Source of the DNA: DATNPH01 sp036703315
Lineage (GTDB): Bacteria; Cyanobacteriota; Cyanobacteriia; Cyanobacteriales; Coleofasciculaceae
Length of the DNA stretch: 64,000 nt
Reading direction: 5' to 3'
NCBI GenBank assembly: GCA_036703315.1
Contig: DATNPH010000032.1
Coordinates: 39,601-103,600, forward strand
Of this stretch, positions 53,440 through 61,188 are shown in pieces; the first letter of the stretch is position 1; each line of letters begins with the position of its first letter. The position numbers were made by a program, and so were the translations under genes. The notes beneath the pieces were generated by a model. That model was not told the origin of the DNA, made no database searches, and worked only from the letters and a program-made list of their open reading frames with translations.

Positions 53440-55233
53440 ATGTGTGGTATTGCTGGCTTATTGAGTCTCAGTAGCTCTCAACAGCAGTTTGAAAATTTAA
53501 TCCAGCGGATGCAGAGCCAGTTGCGCCACCGTGGTCCTGATGATGAAGGAATCTATATTTCATCAGATCGGCAGGCGGCGATCGTACATACCCGCCTTTC
53601 TATTCTTGACCTTAGTTCCGCAGGTCATCAGCCTATGTCGGTTGCCGATGAGCGCTATTGGATTACATTCAACGGAGAAATTTATAATTTCCAAGAACTG
53701 CGAAGTACTCTCATTTCCCAAGGCGAACAGTTCCATTCCCAAACAGACACTGAAGTTATTCTCAAGCTCTATCAACGCCTCGGTACAGACTGCGTGCATC
53801 AATTGCGGGGAATGTTTGCCTTCGCCATCTGGGATGACCGGGAAAAAACCTGCTTTCTTGCCCGCGACCCCTTGGGCATTAAGCCTTTGTACTACTGGAA
53901 TGTTGGCTCAACACTATTATTTGCATCAGAGCTAAGAGCAATTCTGGCGACCAGGTTGCCTACCATTAACCTCAGTATGGAAGGCTTATATGGCTACTTA
54001 GTCAGCGGTTCTGTTCCAGAACCCCATACCCTGATTGAGGGAATCCACTGTTTACCAGGGGGTCATTGGCTGCGCTGGCAATCTGGCAACGTAACCCAGA
54101 ACCAATATTGGCAAATCAACTTCACACCTGAAGCGATCGAACCATCAGAAGCGGCTCAAAAGGTGCGCGATGCTCTGCTTGACTCGATTAAGCATCATTT
54201 TGTCAGTGATGTGTCGGTGGGCATCTTTCTCAGTGGGGGCATCGACTCAACGGCAGTCGTTGCCTTAGCCAGTCAAACTCAGATCAATCAGCTACGTACC
54301 TATTCCATTGCCTTTGAAGAACCAGACTGGAATGAAGGGGAAATTTCCAGTAAAGTGGCTGAAAAATTCGGCACCGACCACACAGAATATAAAATAACGG
54401 CGTCATTGGGTCGCGAACTGTTCCCCCAATACTTAGCTGCGATCGATCAGCCAAGTATTGATGGCTTTAATACCTTCTGTGTCTCTCAGATTGCCCACAA
54501 AGACGGTACCAAAGTGGTTCTCTCCGGATTAGGTGGGGATGAGCTATTCGGCGGATACAAGTCATTTCAAAAAGTCCCGCAAATGGTTCGCTGTAGTCAG
54601 CGACTCCAAGTGATTCACCCTATCCGCACTGGTGTTGGTATCGGTTTAGAACGTTGGGGAAATTCACCAAAAGTTAAGCGCCTAGGCGACTTCTTACAGC
54701 AAACCCCAAATTCAGCTACCGCTTACCGCAGTTTCCGGGGCATTTTCTCTCACCGGGAAGCCTGCGCGATCGCCAAGCAATATCTCCCAGATCGGGCATT
54801 ACCCATGCGCAGTCAGAACAACCCCTTTTCCGATCTCCCTTCCCTAGAAGACGAAGTGAGTCTCTTAGAAATCAGCGGCTACATGCGGAATCAGCTCCTG
54901 CGAGATAGTGATGTGATGAGTATGGCTTGGGGATTGGAACTGCGGGTTCCTTTGGTCGATCAGGTGTTACTAGAAGCGATTTCCTCCATTCCTAGCAGCA
55001 TTCGTCTAGCGCCTGGAAAACAGCTGTTAATTCAAGCGGTTCCTGAGTTACCCAGTTGGGTGGTCAATCGTCCGAAACGGGGATTTTCATTTCCGTTTGA
55101 ACAATGGATAGCAGGAGAATGGCGCGATCATTTCCCCGAACTCAATCGCCATAACGATATCTCGCTGAAGCCCTGGTATCGTCGTTGGAGTCTGAGCCTT
55201 CTTCAGCATTGGTGGGAGGAGGTTTCTGAATGA
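53440..55233 (+). CDS. asnB: Asparagine synthase, glutamine-hydrolysing (AsnB)
   Basis: The 597-residue protein has the intact N-terminal glutaminase nucleophile Cys2 (MCGIAGLLS), LRHRGPDDEG and FNGEIYNF of class II amidotransferases, and the synthetase PP-loop FLSGGIDSTAVVALA near residue 266 with LSGLGGDELFGGYKSF. AsnB homologues in glycan loci may amidate uronic acids or amino acids attached to the polymer, or may make asparagine. It is coupled to the next glycosyltransferase by an ATGA overlap. It contrasts with the Ser2 lasso cyclase at 21644. Confidence 0.9.
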   Translation: MCGIAGLLSLSSSQQQFENLIQRMQSQLRHRGPDDEGIYISSDRQAAIVHTRLSILDLSSAGHQPMSVADERYWITFNGEIYNFQELRSTLISQGEQFHSQTDTEVILKLYQRLGTDCVHQLRGMFAFAIWDDREKTCFLARDPLGIKPLYYWNVGSTLLFASELRAILATRLPTINLSMEGLYGYLVSGSVPEPHTLIEGIHCLPGGHWLRWQSGNVTQNQYWQINFTPEAIEPSEAAQKVRDALLDSIKHHFVSDVSVGIFLSGGIDSTAVVALASQTQINQLRTYSIAFEEPDWNEGEISSKVAEKFGTDHTEYKITASLGRELFPQYLAAIDQPSIDGFNTFCVSQIAHKDGTKVVLSGLGGDELFGGYKSFQKVPQMVRCSQRLQVIHPIRTGVGIGLERWGNSPKVKRLGDFLQQTPNSATAYRSFRGIFSHREACAIAKQYLPDRALPMRSQNNPFSDLPSLEDEVSLLEISGYMRNQLLRDSDVMSMAWGLELRVPLVDQVLLEAISSIPSSIRLAPGKQLLIQAVPELPSWVVNRPKRGFSFPFEQWIAGEWRDHFPELNRHNDISLKPWYRRWSLSLLQHWWEEVSE

Positions 55234-56423
55234 AAGTCCTCCATGTCATTCCCTCCGTTGCGTCGGTGCGAGGTGGTCCCAGTCATGCCGTTTTGGCAAT
55301 GGTCAAGGCATTGCGGAAGCAGGGAGTAGAGGCTGAAATTGCTGCGACCAATGACAATGGACCCGATCTACTAGATGTGCCCTTAAACCAGCGCATTGAG
55401 TACGAGCATGTGCCGATTTGGTTCTTCTCTCGTTTTTCCCCAGGAATTGTCCCTGTCCGAGAATTTGCCTTTTCTAGCCAATTAACAACATGGCTCTGGC
55501 AACACGTTTGTGAGTATGACCTCTTGCATGTCCATGCCATTTTCTCCTATGCCTCCACAGCAGCAATGGCGATCGCTCGCAACAAAAGTATCCCATACAT
55601 TGTTCGACCTTTGGGTCAGCTTTGTGAATGGTCTTTGCAGCAAAGCGCCCGTAAAAAGGACATTTACCTGACCCTAATCGAACGCGTCAACCTCAACAAA
55701 GCCCAAGCACTACACTTTACTGCCGAGCAGGAACGGCAAGAAGCTTCCCAACTCGGTCTTAACTCACCCAGTTTTATCCTCCCGCACGGTCTTGCTCTGC
55801 CAATTCCCCTACCGGATTCTCGTTACCGACTGCGGCAATTGCTGAATGTTCCGGAAGATGAGACTGTAATTTTGTTCATGTCTCGCTTGCACTCTAAAAA
55901 GGGACTCGATTACCTCATACCGGCTTTAGGAAAACTACGTGATCGGCACTTCACCTTTGTCCTAGCAGGGAGTGGTTCTCCTGATTATGAGGCTGAAATT
56001 AACAAGCTTTTAGTTTCTGCTGGCATTGACGAGCGCACCTATCGTTCCGGATTTGTCGAAGGTGAAATGAAAGATTTATTAATGCAAGGTGCGGATATCT
56101 TTGCTCTAACGTCCTACTCCGAAAACTTTGGCGTTGCCGTCCTAGAGGCGATGGCAGTGGGTCTACCTGTTGTTGTTACTCCTGGTGTTGCTCTGGCTTC
56201 GGTGGTGGAACAGTATCAACTTGGCTATGTAGCAGAACTGGATGTTGCTGCGATCGCCTCGACGCTGGAACATTGCCTAGACCATCCACAAACTACAAAA
56301 GAAATGGGTGATCGCGCCCGTCAGTTAGTACGTGAGAAATACACTTGGGGGCGTAATGCCTCCAACCTGAGCGAGATATATGCCGCCATCCTCAAGCAAG
56401 ATTCCCTTCCTATTTTCCATTAA
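55230..56423 (+). CDS. Glycosyltransferase, GT4 family
   Basis: The 397-residue protein starts MKVLHVIPSVASVRGGPSHAVLAMVKAL. It has YDLLHVHAIFSYAST, PYIVRPLGQLCEW, ILFMSRLHSKKGLDYLIPALGKL and DIFALTSYSENFGVAVLEAMAVGLPVVVTPGVALASVVEQ, all GT4 landmarks. Its stop abuts the GTG start of the next gene. Confidence 0.92.
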   Translation: MKVLHVIPSVASVRGGPSHAVLAMVKALRKQGVEAEIAATNDNGPDLLDVPLNQRIEYEHVPIWFFSRFSPGIVPVREFAFSSQLTTWLWQHVCEYDLLHVHAIFSYASTAAMAIARNKSIPYIVRPLGQLCEWSLQQSARKKDIYLTLIERVNLNKAQALHFTAEQERQEASQLGLNSPSFILPHGLALPIPLPDSRYRLRQLLNVPEDETVILFMSRLHSKKGLDYLIPALGKLRDRHFTFVLAGSGSPDYEAEINKLLVSAGIDERTYRSGFVEGEMKDLLMQGADIFALTSYSENFGVAVLEAMAVGLPVVVTPGVALASVVEQYQLGYVAELDVAAIASTLEHCLDHPQTTKEMGDRARQLVREKYTWGRNASNLSEIYAAILKQDSLPIFH

Positions 56424-57089
56424 GTGAGTTTTCCTAAATCTATGCAAACCATTTCTAGTCAGTACAAATATGGTTATCGCGACAGTGATTCTAGCCCTCA
56501 TCACGCCTATTTAATCTCTCCACTCTTAGAAATGCTGTCTGAAAGACGGCTTTCGAGTCAACAAAAGCTGCGTGTCCTAGATCTTGGCTGTGGCAACGGC
56601 AGTCTCAGTCACCTAATTGCCCAGCAAGGATATGAGGTTGTCGGAGTTGAGGATTGTGAACAGGGGGTTGCGATCGCTCGTCAAAGCTTCCCAGATTGTC
56701 ACTTTATCCAAGGCAGTATTTACGAGCTGCCCTATTCTGAGTTAGCTAATTCTTTTGATATTGTCATTTCAGCTGAAGTGATCGAACACTTACTTTATCC
56801 GAGAGAGTTACTCAAGGCTGCCAAAAAATGCCTGAAGCCAAATGGTCGTTTAATCCTCACTACTCCCTATCACGGCTACCTGAAAAATCTAGCGATCGGT
56901 TTGTCAGGGAAAATGGATCAGCACTTTAACCCACTTTGGGATGGCGGACACATAAAATTTTTCTCTGTAGCTACTCTGAGGAAACTCCTAGAAACAGAAA
57001 ATTACACAGATATTCGCTTTAATTATTCAGGTCGGCTTCCATTCCTTTGGAAATCTATGTTATGTTCTAGTTCACCTAGATCAAATTAA
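56424..57089 (+). CDS. Class I SAM-dependent methyltransferase
   Basis: The 221-residue protein has LRVLDLGCGNGSLSHLIAQQGY, VVGVEDCEQGVAIARQSFPD, FDIVISAEVIEHLLYPRELL, CLKPNGRLILTTPYHGYLKNL and a C-terminal GHIKFFSVATLRKLLE. It starts at GTG 56424 immediately after the glycosyltransferase stop, or at ATG 56442 (MQTISSQYKYGY). It probably tailors a glycan or its lipid carrier. Confidence 0.88.
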   Translation: MSFPKSMQTISSQYKYGYRDSDSSPHHAYLISPLLEMLSERRLSSQQKLRVLDLGCGNGSLSHLIAQQGYEVVGVEDCEQGVAIARQSFPDCHFIQGSIYELPYSELANSFDIVISAEVIEHLLYPRELLKAAKKCLKPNGRLILTTPYHGYLKNLAIGLSGKMDQHFNPLWDGGHIKFFSVATLRKLLETENYTDIRFNYSGRLPFLWKSMLCSSSPRSN

Positions 57090-57216
57090 GTTTAATATCG
57101 AGCGAATTAAATTTAAGATCTAAAAAATCGTTCAAAAAAGCCAATAACTATAGCCAAGGAATCCGGATACATTTCAGTTGAGTTGGTATGTATTGGTGTA
57201 TTCCTGTAAAAGTGAA

Positions 57217-58074
57217 ATGCACTCAATGCTTGGCGAGATAACTCCTCTCCTCATCACCTTTAATGAATCTCCTAATATAGACCGTACACTTGGGCAACTG
57301 ACTTGGGCAAAAAGAATTATCGCTATTGACAGCTACAGTACAGACCAAACTCTAGAAATTTTGCAATCCTATCCCCAAGTCCAGATATTTCAGCGGAAAT
57401 TTGATACATTCGCTCATCAATGTAACTACGGTTTAGAGCAAGTGGAGACAGACTGGGTACTCTCACTAGATGCAGATTATCTAGTTACTGATGAATTAAT
57501 TGCTGAAATTAATGCTCTACCCCAAGATTCGTTAGCTGATGGCTACTTTGCTAGGTTCAAATATTGTATTTTTGGTAAGCCGCTTCGCGCGACGTTGCTT
57601 CCCCCTCGCGAAGTTCTCTTTAGAAGAGAAAAAGCAATTTATGTCGATGATGGACATGCACATCAGGTGCGTTTAAACGGAAAGTCTGCTACACTTTCAT
57701 CCTATATTCACCATGACGATCGCAAACCTCTGAGCCGATGGTTATGGGCTCAAGACCGATACCTAATTATTGAAGCCAAGAAGTTACTAGAGACTCCTGC
57801 TGCTCAACTGACTTTTGGCGATCGCATTCGACAAAAAAAAATTCTCGCTCCCTTTGTTATCCTGTTCTACTGTCTAATCCTTAACAAAGGCATCCTAGAC
57901 GGCTGGGCTGGCTGGTATTATGCTCTCCAGCGAATGCTTGCGGAAATTCTGCTCTCGATTCGTTTAATCGAAACCCAGAGATTGCAGCAGTGCAGCAACA
58001 CGGGCAGGACTTATGCAGACATTTCCCCAAGCCCCCTAACAAACAGCAGCAAGCAGGGATTGAAACAGGCTTGA
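57217..58074 (+). CDS. Glycosyltransferase, GT2 family
   Basis: The protein is about 285 residues with LGEITPLLITFNESPNIDRTLGQLTWAKRIIAIDSYSTDQTLEIL and the donor motif WVLSLDADYLVTDELI (Asp-x-Asp), then HQVRLNGKSATLSSYIHHDDRKPLSRWLWAQDRY. A C-terminal hydrophobic segment (KILAPFVILFYCLILNKGIL) may anchor it to the membrane. This layout matches the KdtX/WaaE-like GT2 subgroup. The frame opens at TTG 57178 within a dispersed repeat, so I prefer ATG 57217 (or 57226). A small palindrome at 57583-57613 lies in the coding region. Confidence 0.86.
   Translation: MHSMLGEITPLLITFNESPNIDRTLGQLTWAKRIIAIDSYSTDQTLEILQSYPQVQIFQRKFDTFAHQCNYGLEQVETDWVLSLDADYLVTDELIAEINALPQDSLADGYFARFKYCIFGKPLRATLLPPREVLFRREKAIYVDDGHAHQVRLNGKSATLSSYIHHDDRKPLSRWLWAQDRYLIIEAKKLLETPAAQLTFGDRIRQKKILAPFVILFYCLILNKGILDGWAGWYYALQRMLAEILLSIRLIETQRLQQCSNTGRTYADISPSPLTNSSKQGLKQA
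57583..57613. repeat. Short palindrome inside a GT2 gene
   Basis: CTTCGCG (57583-57589) and CGCGAAG (57607-57613) pair around 17 bases and encode PLRATLLPPREV in frame. It resembles the CTTCGC/GCGAAG palindromes at 51606, so it may be another coding-region insertion. Confidence 0.45.
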
Positions 58075-58206
58075 ATCCCTAAAACTCTGGAAAAATATGT
58101 CACTCTTGAGAAGGTAATGGCTGACACTCCTGTTAAATTTTGGGCATAATGTTGGCGACGGAGTTAAGCCTGTCGTCTAGTTATAGTGCTTCTACCAGAG
58201 CAATCA

Positions 58207-58809
58207 ATGAAGCTTTATCATCGCAAGCGCTGGAAATTCAACTCTTTCGGTTTAGTTAGCTGTGCCTTCCTGCTGCTGCTGAGTATCATTCCGGTGCGAC
58301 TGACGATCGCATCCCACCAATCCCCCTACCCCCAAGCTATCCTTACTCTAGGTGGTGGTCAATTGCGCGAAGAGTTCACAGCTCTATTTGCTAAAGACTT
58401 TCCCTCCCTGGAAATCTGGGTTTCTTCCGGCACGGAGCCCGAAAACGCTCTAGCCATTTTTCGAGCGGCTGGTATACCAGACACACGGGTAAATCTTGAT
58501 CGCCGTGCTGTCGATACGGTAACCAACTTTACTTCTCTGGTTGCTGACTTCAAAAATCGGGGCATTCAGCACATCTACCTGATTACCTCTGACTTTCACA
58601 TGCCCAGGGCAAAAGCTATTGCCACTGTCGTTCTCGGCTTTTGGGGCATCGCCTTCACTCCTATTTCCATTCCCACTAATCAGCCACCTGAATCTTGGCT
58701 GCATATCCTTCGTGACATTAGTCGCGCATTCCTCTGGGTCGTTACAGGTCGCACTGGAGCTAGTCTTGATTCGATACGCTCAGCTCAGGCGTCAAGACGG
58801 CTACACTAA
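58207..58809 (+). CDS. YdcF/DUF218 family protein
   Basis: The protein is about 200 residues. An N-terminal span (FGLVSCAFLLLLSIIPVRLTIA) is followed by AILTLGGGQLREEFTALF, VSSGTEPENALAIFRAAGIP, AVDTVTNFTSLVADFKNRG and YLITSDFHMPRAKAIATVV, the DUF218 landmarks (GGG, Glu, Asn-Thr, His). The family includes SanA/ElyC-like envelope proteins whose biochemistry is largely unknown. The last 15 residues (SIRSAQASRRLH) look foreign because the gene runs into a transposase fragment at 58799. I prefer ATG 58207 (MKLYHRKR) to 58186. Confidence 0.82.
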   Translation: MKLYHRKRWKFNSFGLVSCAFLLLLSIIPVRLTIASHQSPYPQAILTLGGGQLREEFTALFAKDFPSLEIWVSSGTEPENALAIFRAAGIPDTRVNLDRRAVDTVTNFTSLVADFKNRGIQHIYLITSDFHMPRAKAIATVVLGFWGIAFTPISIPTNQPPESWLHILRDISRAFLWVVTGRTGASLDSIRSAQASRRLH

Positions 58810-58849
58810 TGTTCCTGAGCTGAATCCTGTAGAAGATATTTGGTTGTGA
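58799..58849 (+). pseudogene. IS630-type transposase C-terminal fragment
   Basis: The frame GYTNVPELNPVEDIWL then TGA contains PELNPVE-x-IW, the hallmark of the last catalytic block of IS630/DDE_3 transposases. Only about 16 codons remain and the rest of the element is gone. It overlaps the ydcF-like 3' end in another frame. Confidence 0.65.
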
Positions 58850-59329
58850 GGAAATAAATTTATTAAAGGGTTGTATTTTCTCTATTGTTAAGAAGTTATT
58901 TGAGTGAGTAGCTCATCATCAAATTTTTAGTTTTCCGAAGTTGTTATGAGTATAGAATTCTCTCCTGACTCCTTTAAGATTGCTATATAAAAAAACACTA
59001 GATTAATTGATTCTATGCATACCCTATATGTAGGGGGCACGATAATATCGTGCCCCCTACGAATGACTCAACTGAAAACTGCTATTGCTGTACTATATTT
59101 TCACAGGGCAATAGCAAACTATTTAGGCAAAAACATATTGTCCAGGCCTATTTTATAATTAATTAAAATTGTCAGCCCTCATAAAAAGGATTTTGGCACC
59201 TCAATTCTAGAGACGCTTATTAATCAAAAGAAGTTCCAAAATTTCTTTTTCAAGCCTATTCCTGATTTTGGCTGAAATCTCTGTAAACAGGTTTGGAAAA
59301 ACACCATAAAATACTGACAGAGGTAAAGC
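58810..59329. other. AT-rich intergenic region with a strong palindrome
   Basis: 520 bases with the transposase scrap at the left edge. A perfect 14-bp palindrome at 59030-59060 (GTAGGGGGCACGAT / ATCGTGCCCCCTAC, 3-base loop) belongs to the GTAGGGG hairpin family. The rest is AT-rich with no gene. Confidence 0.7.
59030..59060. repeat. Perfect 14-bp hairpin (GTAGGGG family)
   Basis: The arms GTAGGGGGCACGAT and ATCGTGCCCCCTAC pair completely around the loop AAT. There is no T run on either side, so it is more likely a dispersed repeat than a terminator. Confidence 0.85.
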
Positions 59330-60676
59330 ATGTTCTGGCTGTTCAAAATCCAGATCCCAAAGCCTAGTAGACGAACTTTTAGCTTTTCAGGGAAAAAAAG
59401 CAACAGTCAGGTCACACACCATTTCCCCAGAAGACTATCTATCATTACACAGTTTTACCCTCCTGACTATGCAGCAACTGGTCAGTTGATTGAGGAACTG
59501 GTGACCCAACTGGCACGTCTAGGTATGCACATCCATATCTTTACAGGGCAACCGGGTTATGCGTTTCAAGAAACTGCGGCTCCATCCATTGAGAGTTCAG
59601 ACAGGATTTTGATTCGGCGATCGCGCACCTCTCAAATTTGGCCTCGGCGAATACGCGGCAGAGCCTTAAACGGACTGTTGTTCTGCATACGTGCTGGACT
59701 GCATTTGCTTAAAAGCGCTAGTCGCGGTGAAGTTTTGCTGCTCACAACAGAGCCTCCCTACTTGCTGATTTTGGGATACCTGGCTCATCTATGCTTCGGT
59801 GTCCCCTATGTGTGTCTTCTCTATGATGTCTACCCTGATGTAGCGGTTCAGTTGAATGTCGTCTCCCCTCAACATTGGATGGTGCGTTTCTGGGATTGGC
59901 TCAACCGATTAATTTGGAAAAATGCTTCACAGGTAATTGTCCTTAGCTCAACCATGAAAGAGTGCATCACTGCCAAATGCCCAGATATTGAAGACAACAT
60001 AACAGTGATTCACAGTTGGGCTGACCCCAATTGGATTAAACCTATTGACAAGCAAAACAATTGGTTTGCCCAGCAATTTAGCCTAGTGGACAAATTTACA
60101 GTGCTCTACTCTGGAAATATGGGTCGCTGTCATGACATGGATACGATTCTGGCAGCCGCTGAACAACTGCAAAATGAACCCATTCAGTTTGTTTTCATTG
60201 GTAATGGTGCCAAACGTCAAGCCGTTATTGACAAAGTCCGTACTTTGAAGTTAAAGAATTGCCAATTCTTACCTTATCAAGACAAGTCGAGCCTTCCCTA
60301 CTCTCTGACTGCTTGTGACTTGTCATTGGTCAGTGTTAGCTCTGGCATGGAGGGATTGGTAGCTCCTAGCAAACTTTACGGCATTTTGGCAGCTGGGCGT
60401 CCTGTTGCCGTGATCTGCGCAGCGCGTTCGTATTTACGTCAGTTAGTGGCTGAGGCAAAGTGTGGTGCAGTTTTCGAAAATGGGGATGCAACAGGTTTAG
60501 CTGAGTTTATTCGTGGTTTAGCCGCTAATTCCCAACTAGCTAAAGATTTAGGCAATTCAGGGCGGCGCTATCTTCAGTCACACTTTACACCTGAGATTAT
60601 TGCCAAGCAGTATCTAAACGTTTTGAGTCCTGCTGTTGAACAGTCTTCCGCCGTCCCTTCCCTATCTGATTCATAG
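59330..60676 (+). CDS. Glycosyltransferase, GT4 family (WbuB-like)
   Basis: The 448-residue protein has RRLSIITQFYPPDYAATGQLIEELVTQLARLGMHIHIFTG, the N-terminal pattern of WbuB-type GT4 enzymes, with PYVCLLYDVYPDVAVQLNVV, FTVLYSGNMGRCHDMDTILAAAEQL, FVFIGNGAKRQAVI and GLVAPSKLYGILAAGRPVAVI. The first 35 residues are polar and basic and may be a non-conserved extension. It is separated from the rest of the locus by 520 bases and probably has its own promoter. Confidence 0.9.
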   Translation: MFWLFKIQIPKPSRRTFSFSGKKSNSQVTHHFPRRLSIITQFYPPDYAATGQLIEELVTQLARLGMHIHIFTGQPGYAFQETAAPSIESSDRILIRRSRTSQIWPRRIRGRALNGLLFCIRAGLHLLKSASRGEVLLLTTEPPYLLILGYLAHLCFGVPYVCLLYDVYPDVAVQLNVVSPQHWMVRFWDWLNRLIWKNASQVIVLSSTMKECITAKCPDIEDNITVIHSWADPNWIKPIDKQNNWFAQQFSLVDKFTVLYSGNMGRCHDMDTILAAAEQLQNEPIQFVFIGNGAKRQAVIDKVRTLKLKNCQFLPYQDKSSLPYSLTACDLSLVSVSSGMEGLVAPSKLYGILAAGRPVAVICAARSYLRQLVAEAKCGAVFENGDATGLAEFIRGLAANSQLAKDLGNSGRRYLQSHFTPEIIAKQYLNVLSPAVEQSSAVPSLSDS

Positions 60677-61188
60677 GAATTAGATGGATGTTGAGAGGAT
60701 GCAAATAATTAGGTGCAGAAGCTCCTTTTTTCCACTAAATCTAGCGAACGAATCCGGATGAGGGGGATTTAGTTGGTATGTGTTAGTGAACACCTTCAAC
60801 GTGAGGTGCTTCTTGATGACGAGGATTACAAGAGATTGCTAAGTGTTTCATCATCTTAAGTTGACTAGTTCTAAATAAAGACAGTACCTGAGGTCTTTCA
60901 AACACCCTTATTTTGAGCGAATAGAGCTTTAAGTTTTGCTGCTGTCTTTTTGATCGTGAGCTGGCACACATTAGTGCATCGCAGTAGCAGTCTTTTGTCA
61001 GTTTCAAGATGCAAAGGGGACATAACAAGTAGGAAGATTTTTTATCTTTCATACTTCAACATTGAATCTTTGATCGCTTTCCAGTTCCTCGGCTCACAAC
61101 AGGTAGTTTATTTCTGCCAGCCTGCACTAGCCATGTCGTCAGTTTCTCTGGAAGAGCGCTGCTCTGTACGTATCACGAAAAAAACAAA
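60677..61188. other. Intergenic region before the exported-protein genes
   Basis: 512 bases without a convincing gene. At 60750-60788 a segment (gaatccggatgagggggatt ... agttggtatgtgttagtg) repeats, with differences, the sequence at 57159-57198. The right end leads into the exported protein at 61189, whose true start may lie slightly upstream. Confidence 0.55.

Noticed and set aside
60783..61052. 89-codon minus-strand frame in the gap before the exported proteins
   Set aside because: The composition looks random, with no family resemblance and no Shine-Dalgarno. I left it as intergenic.
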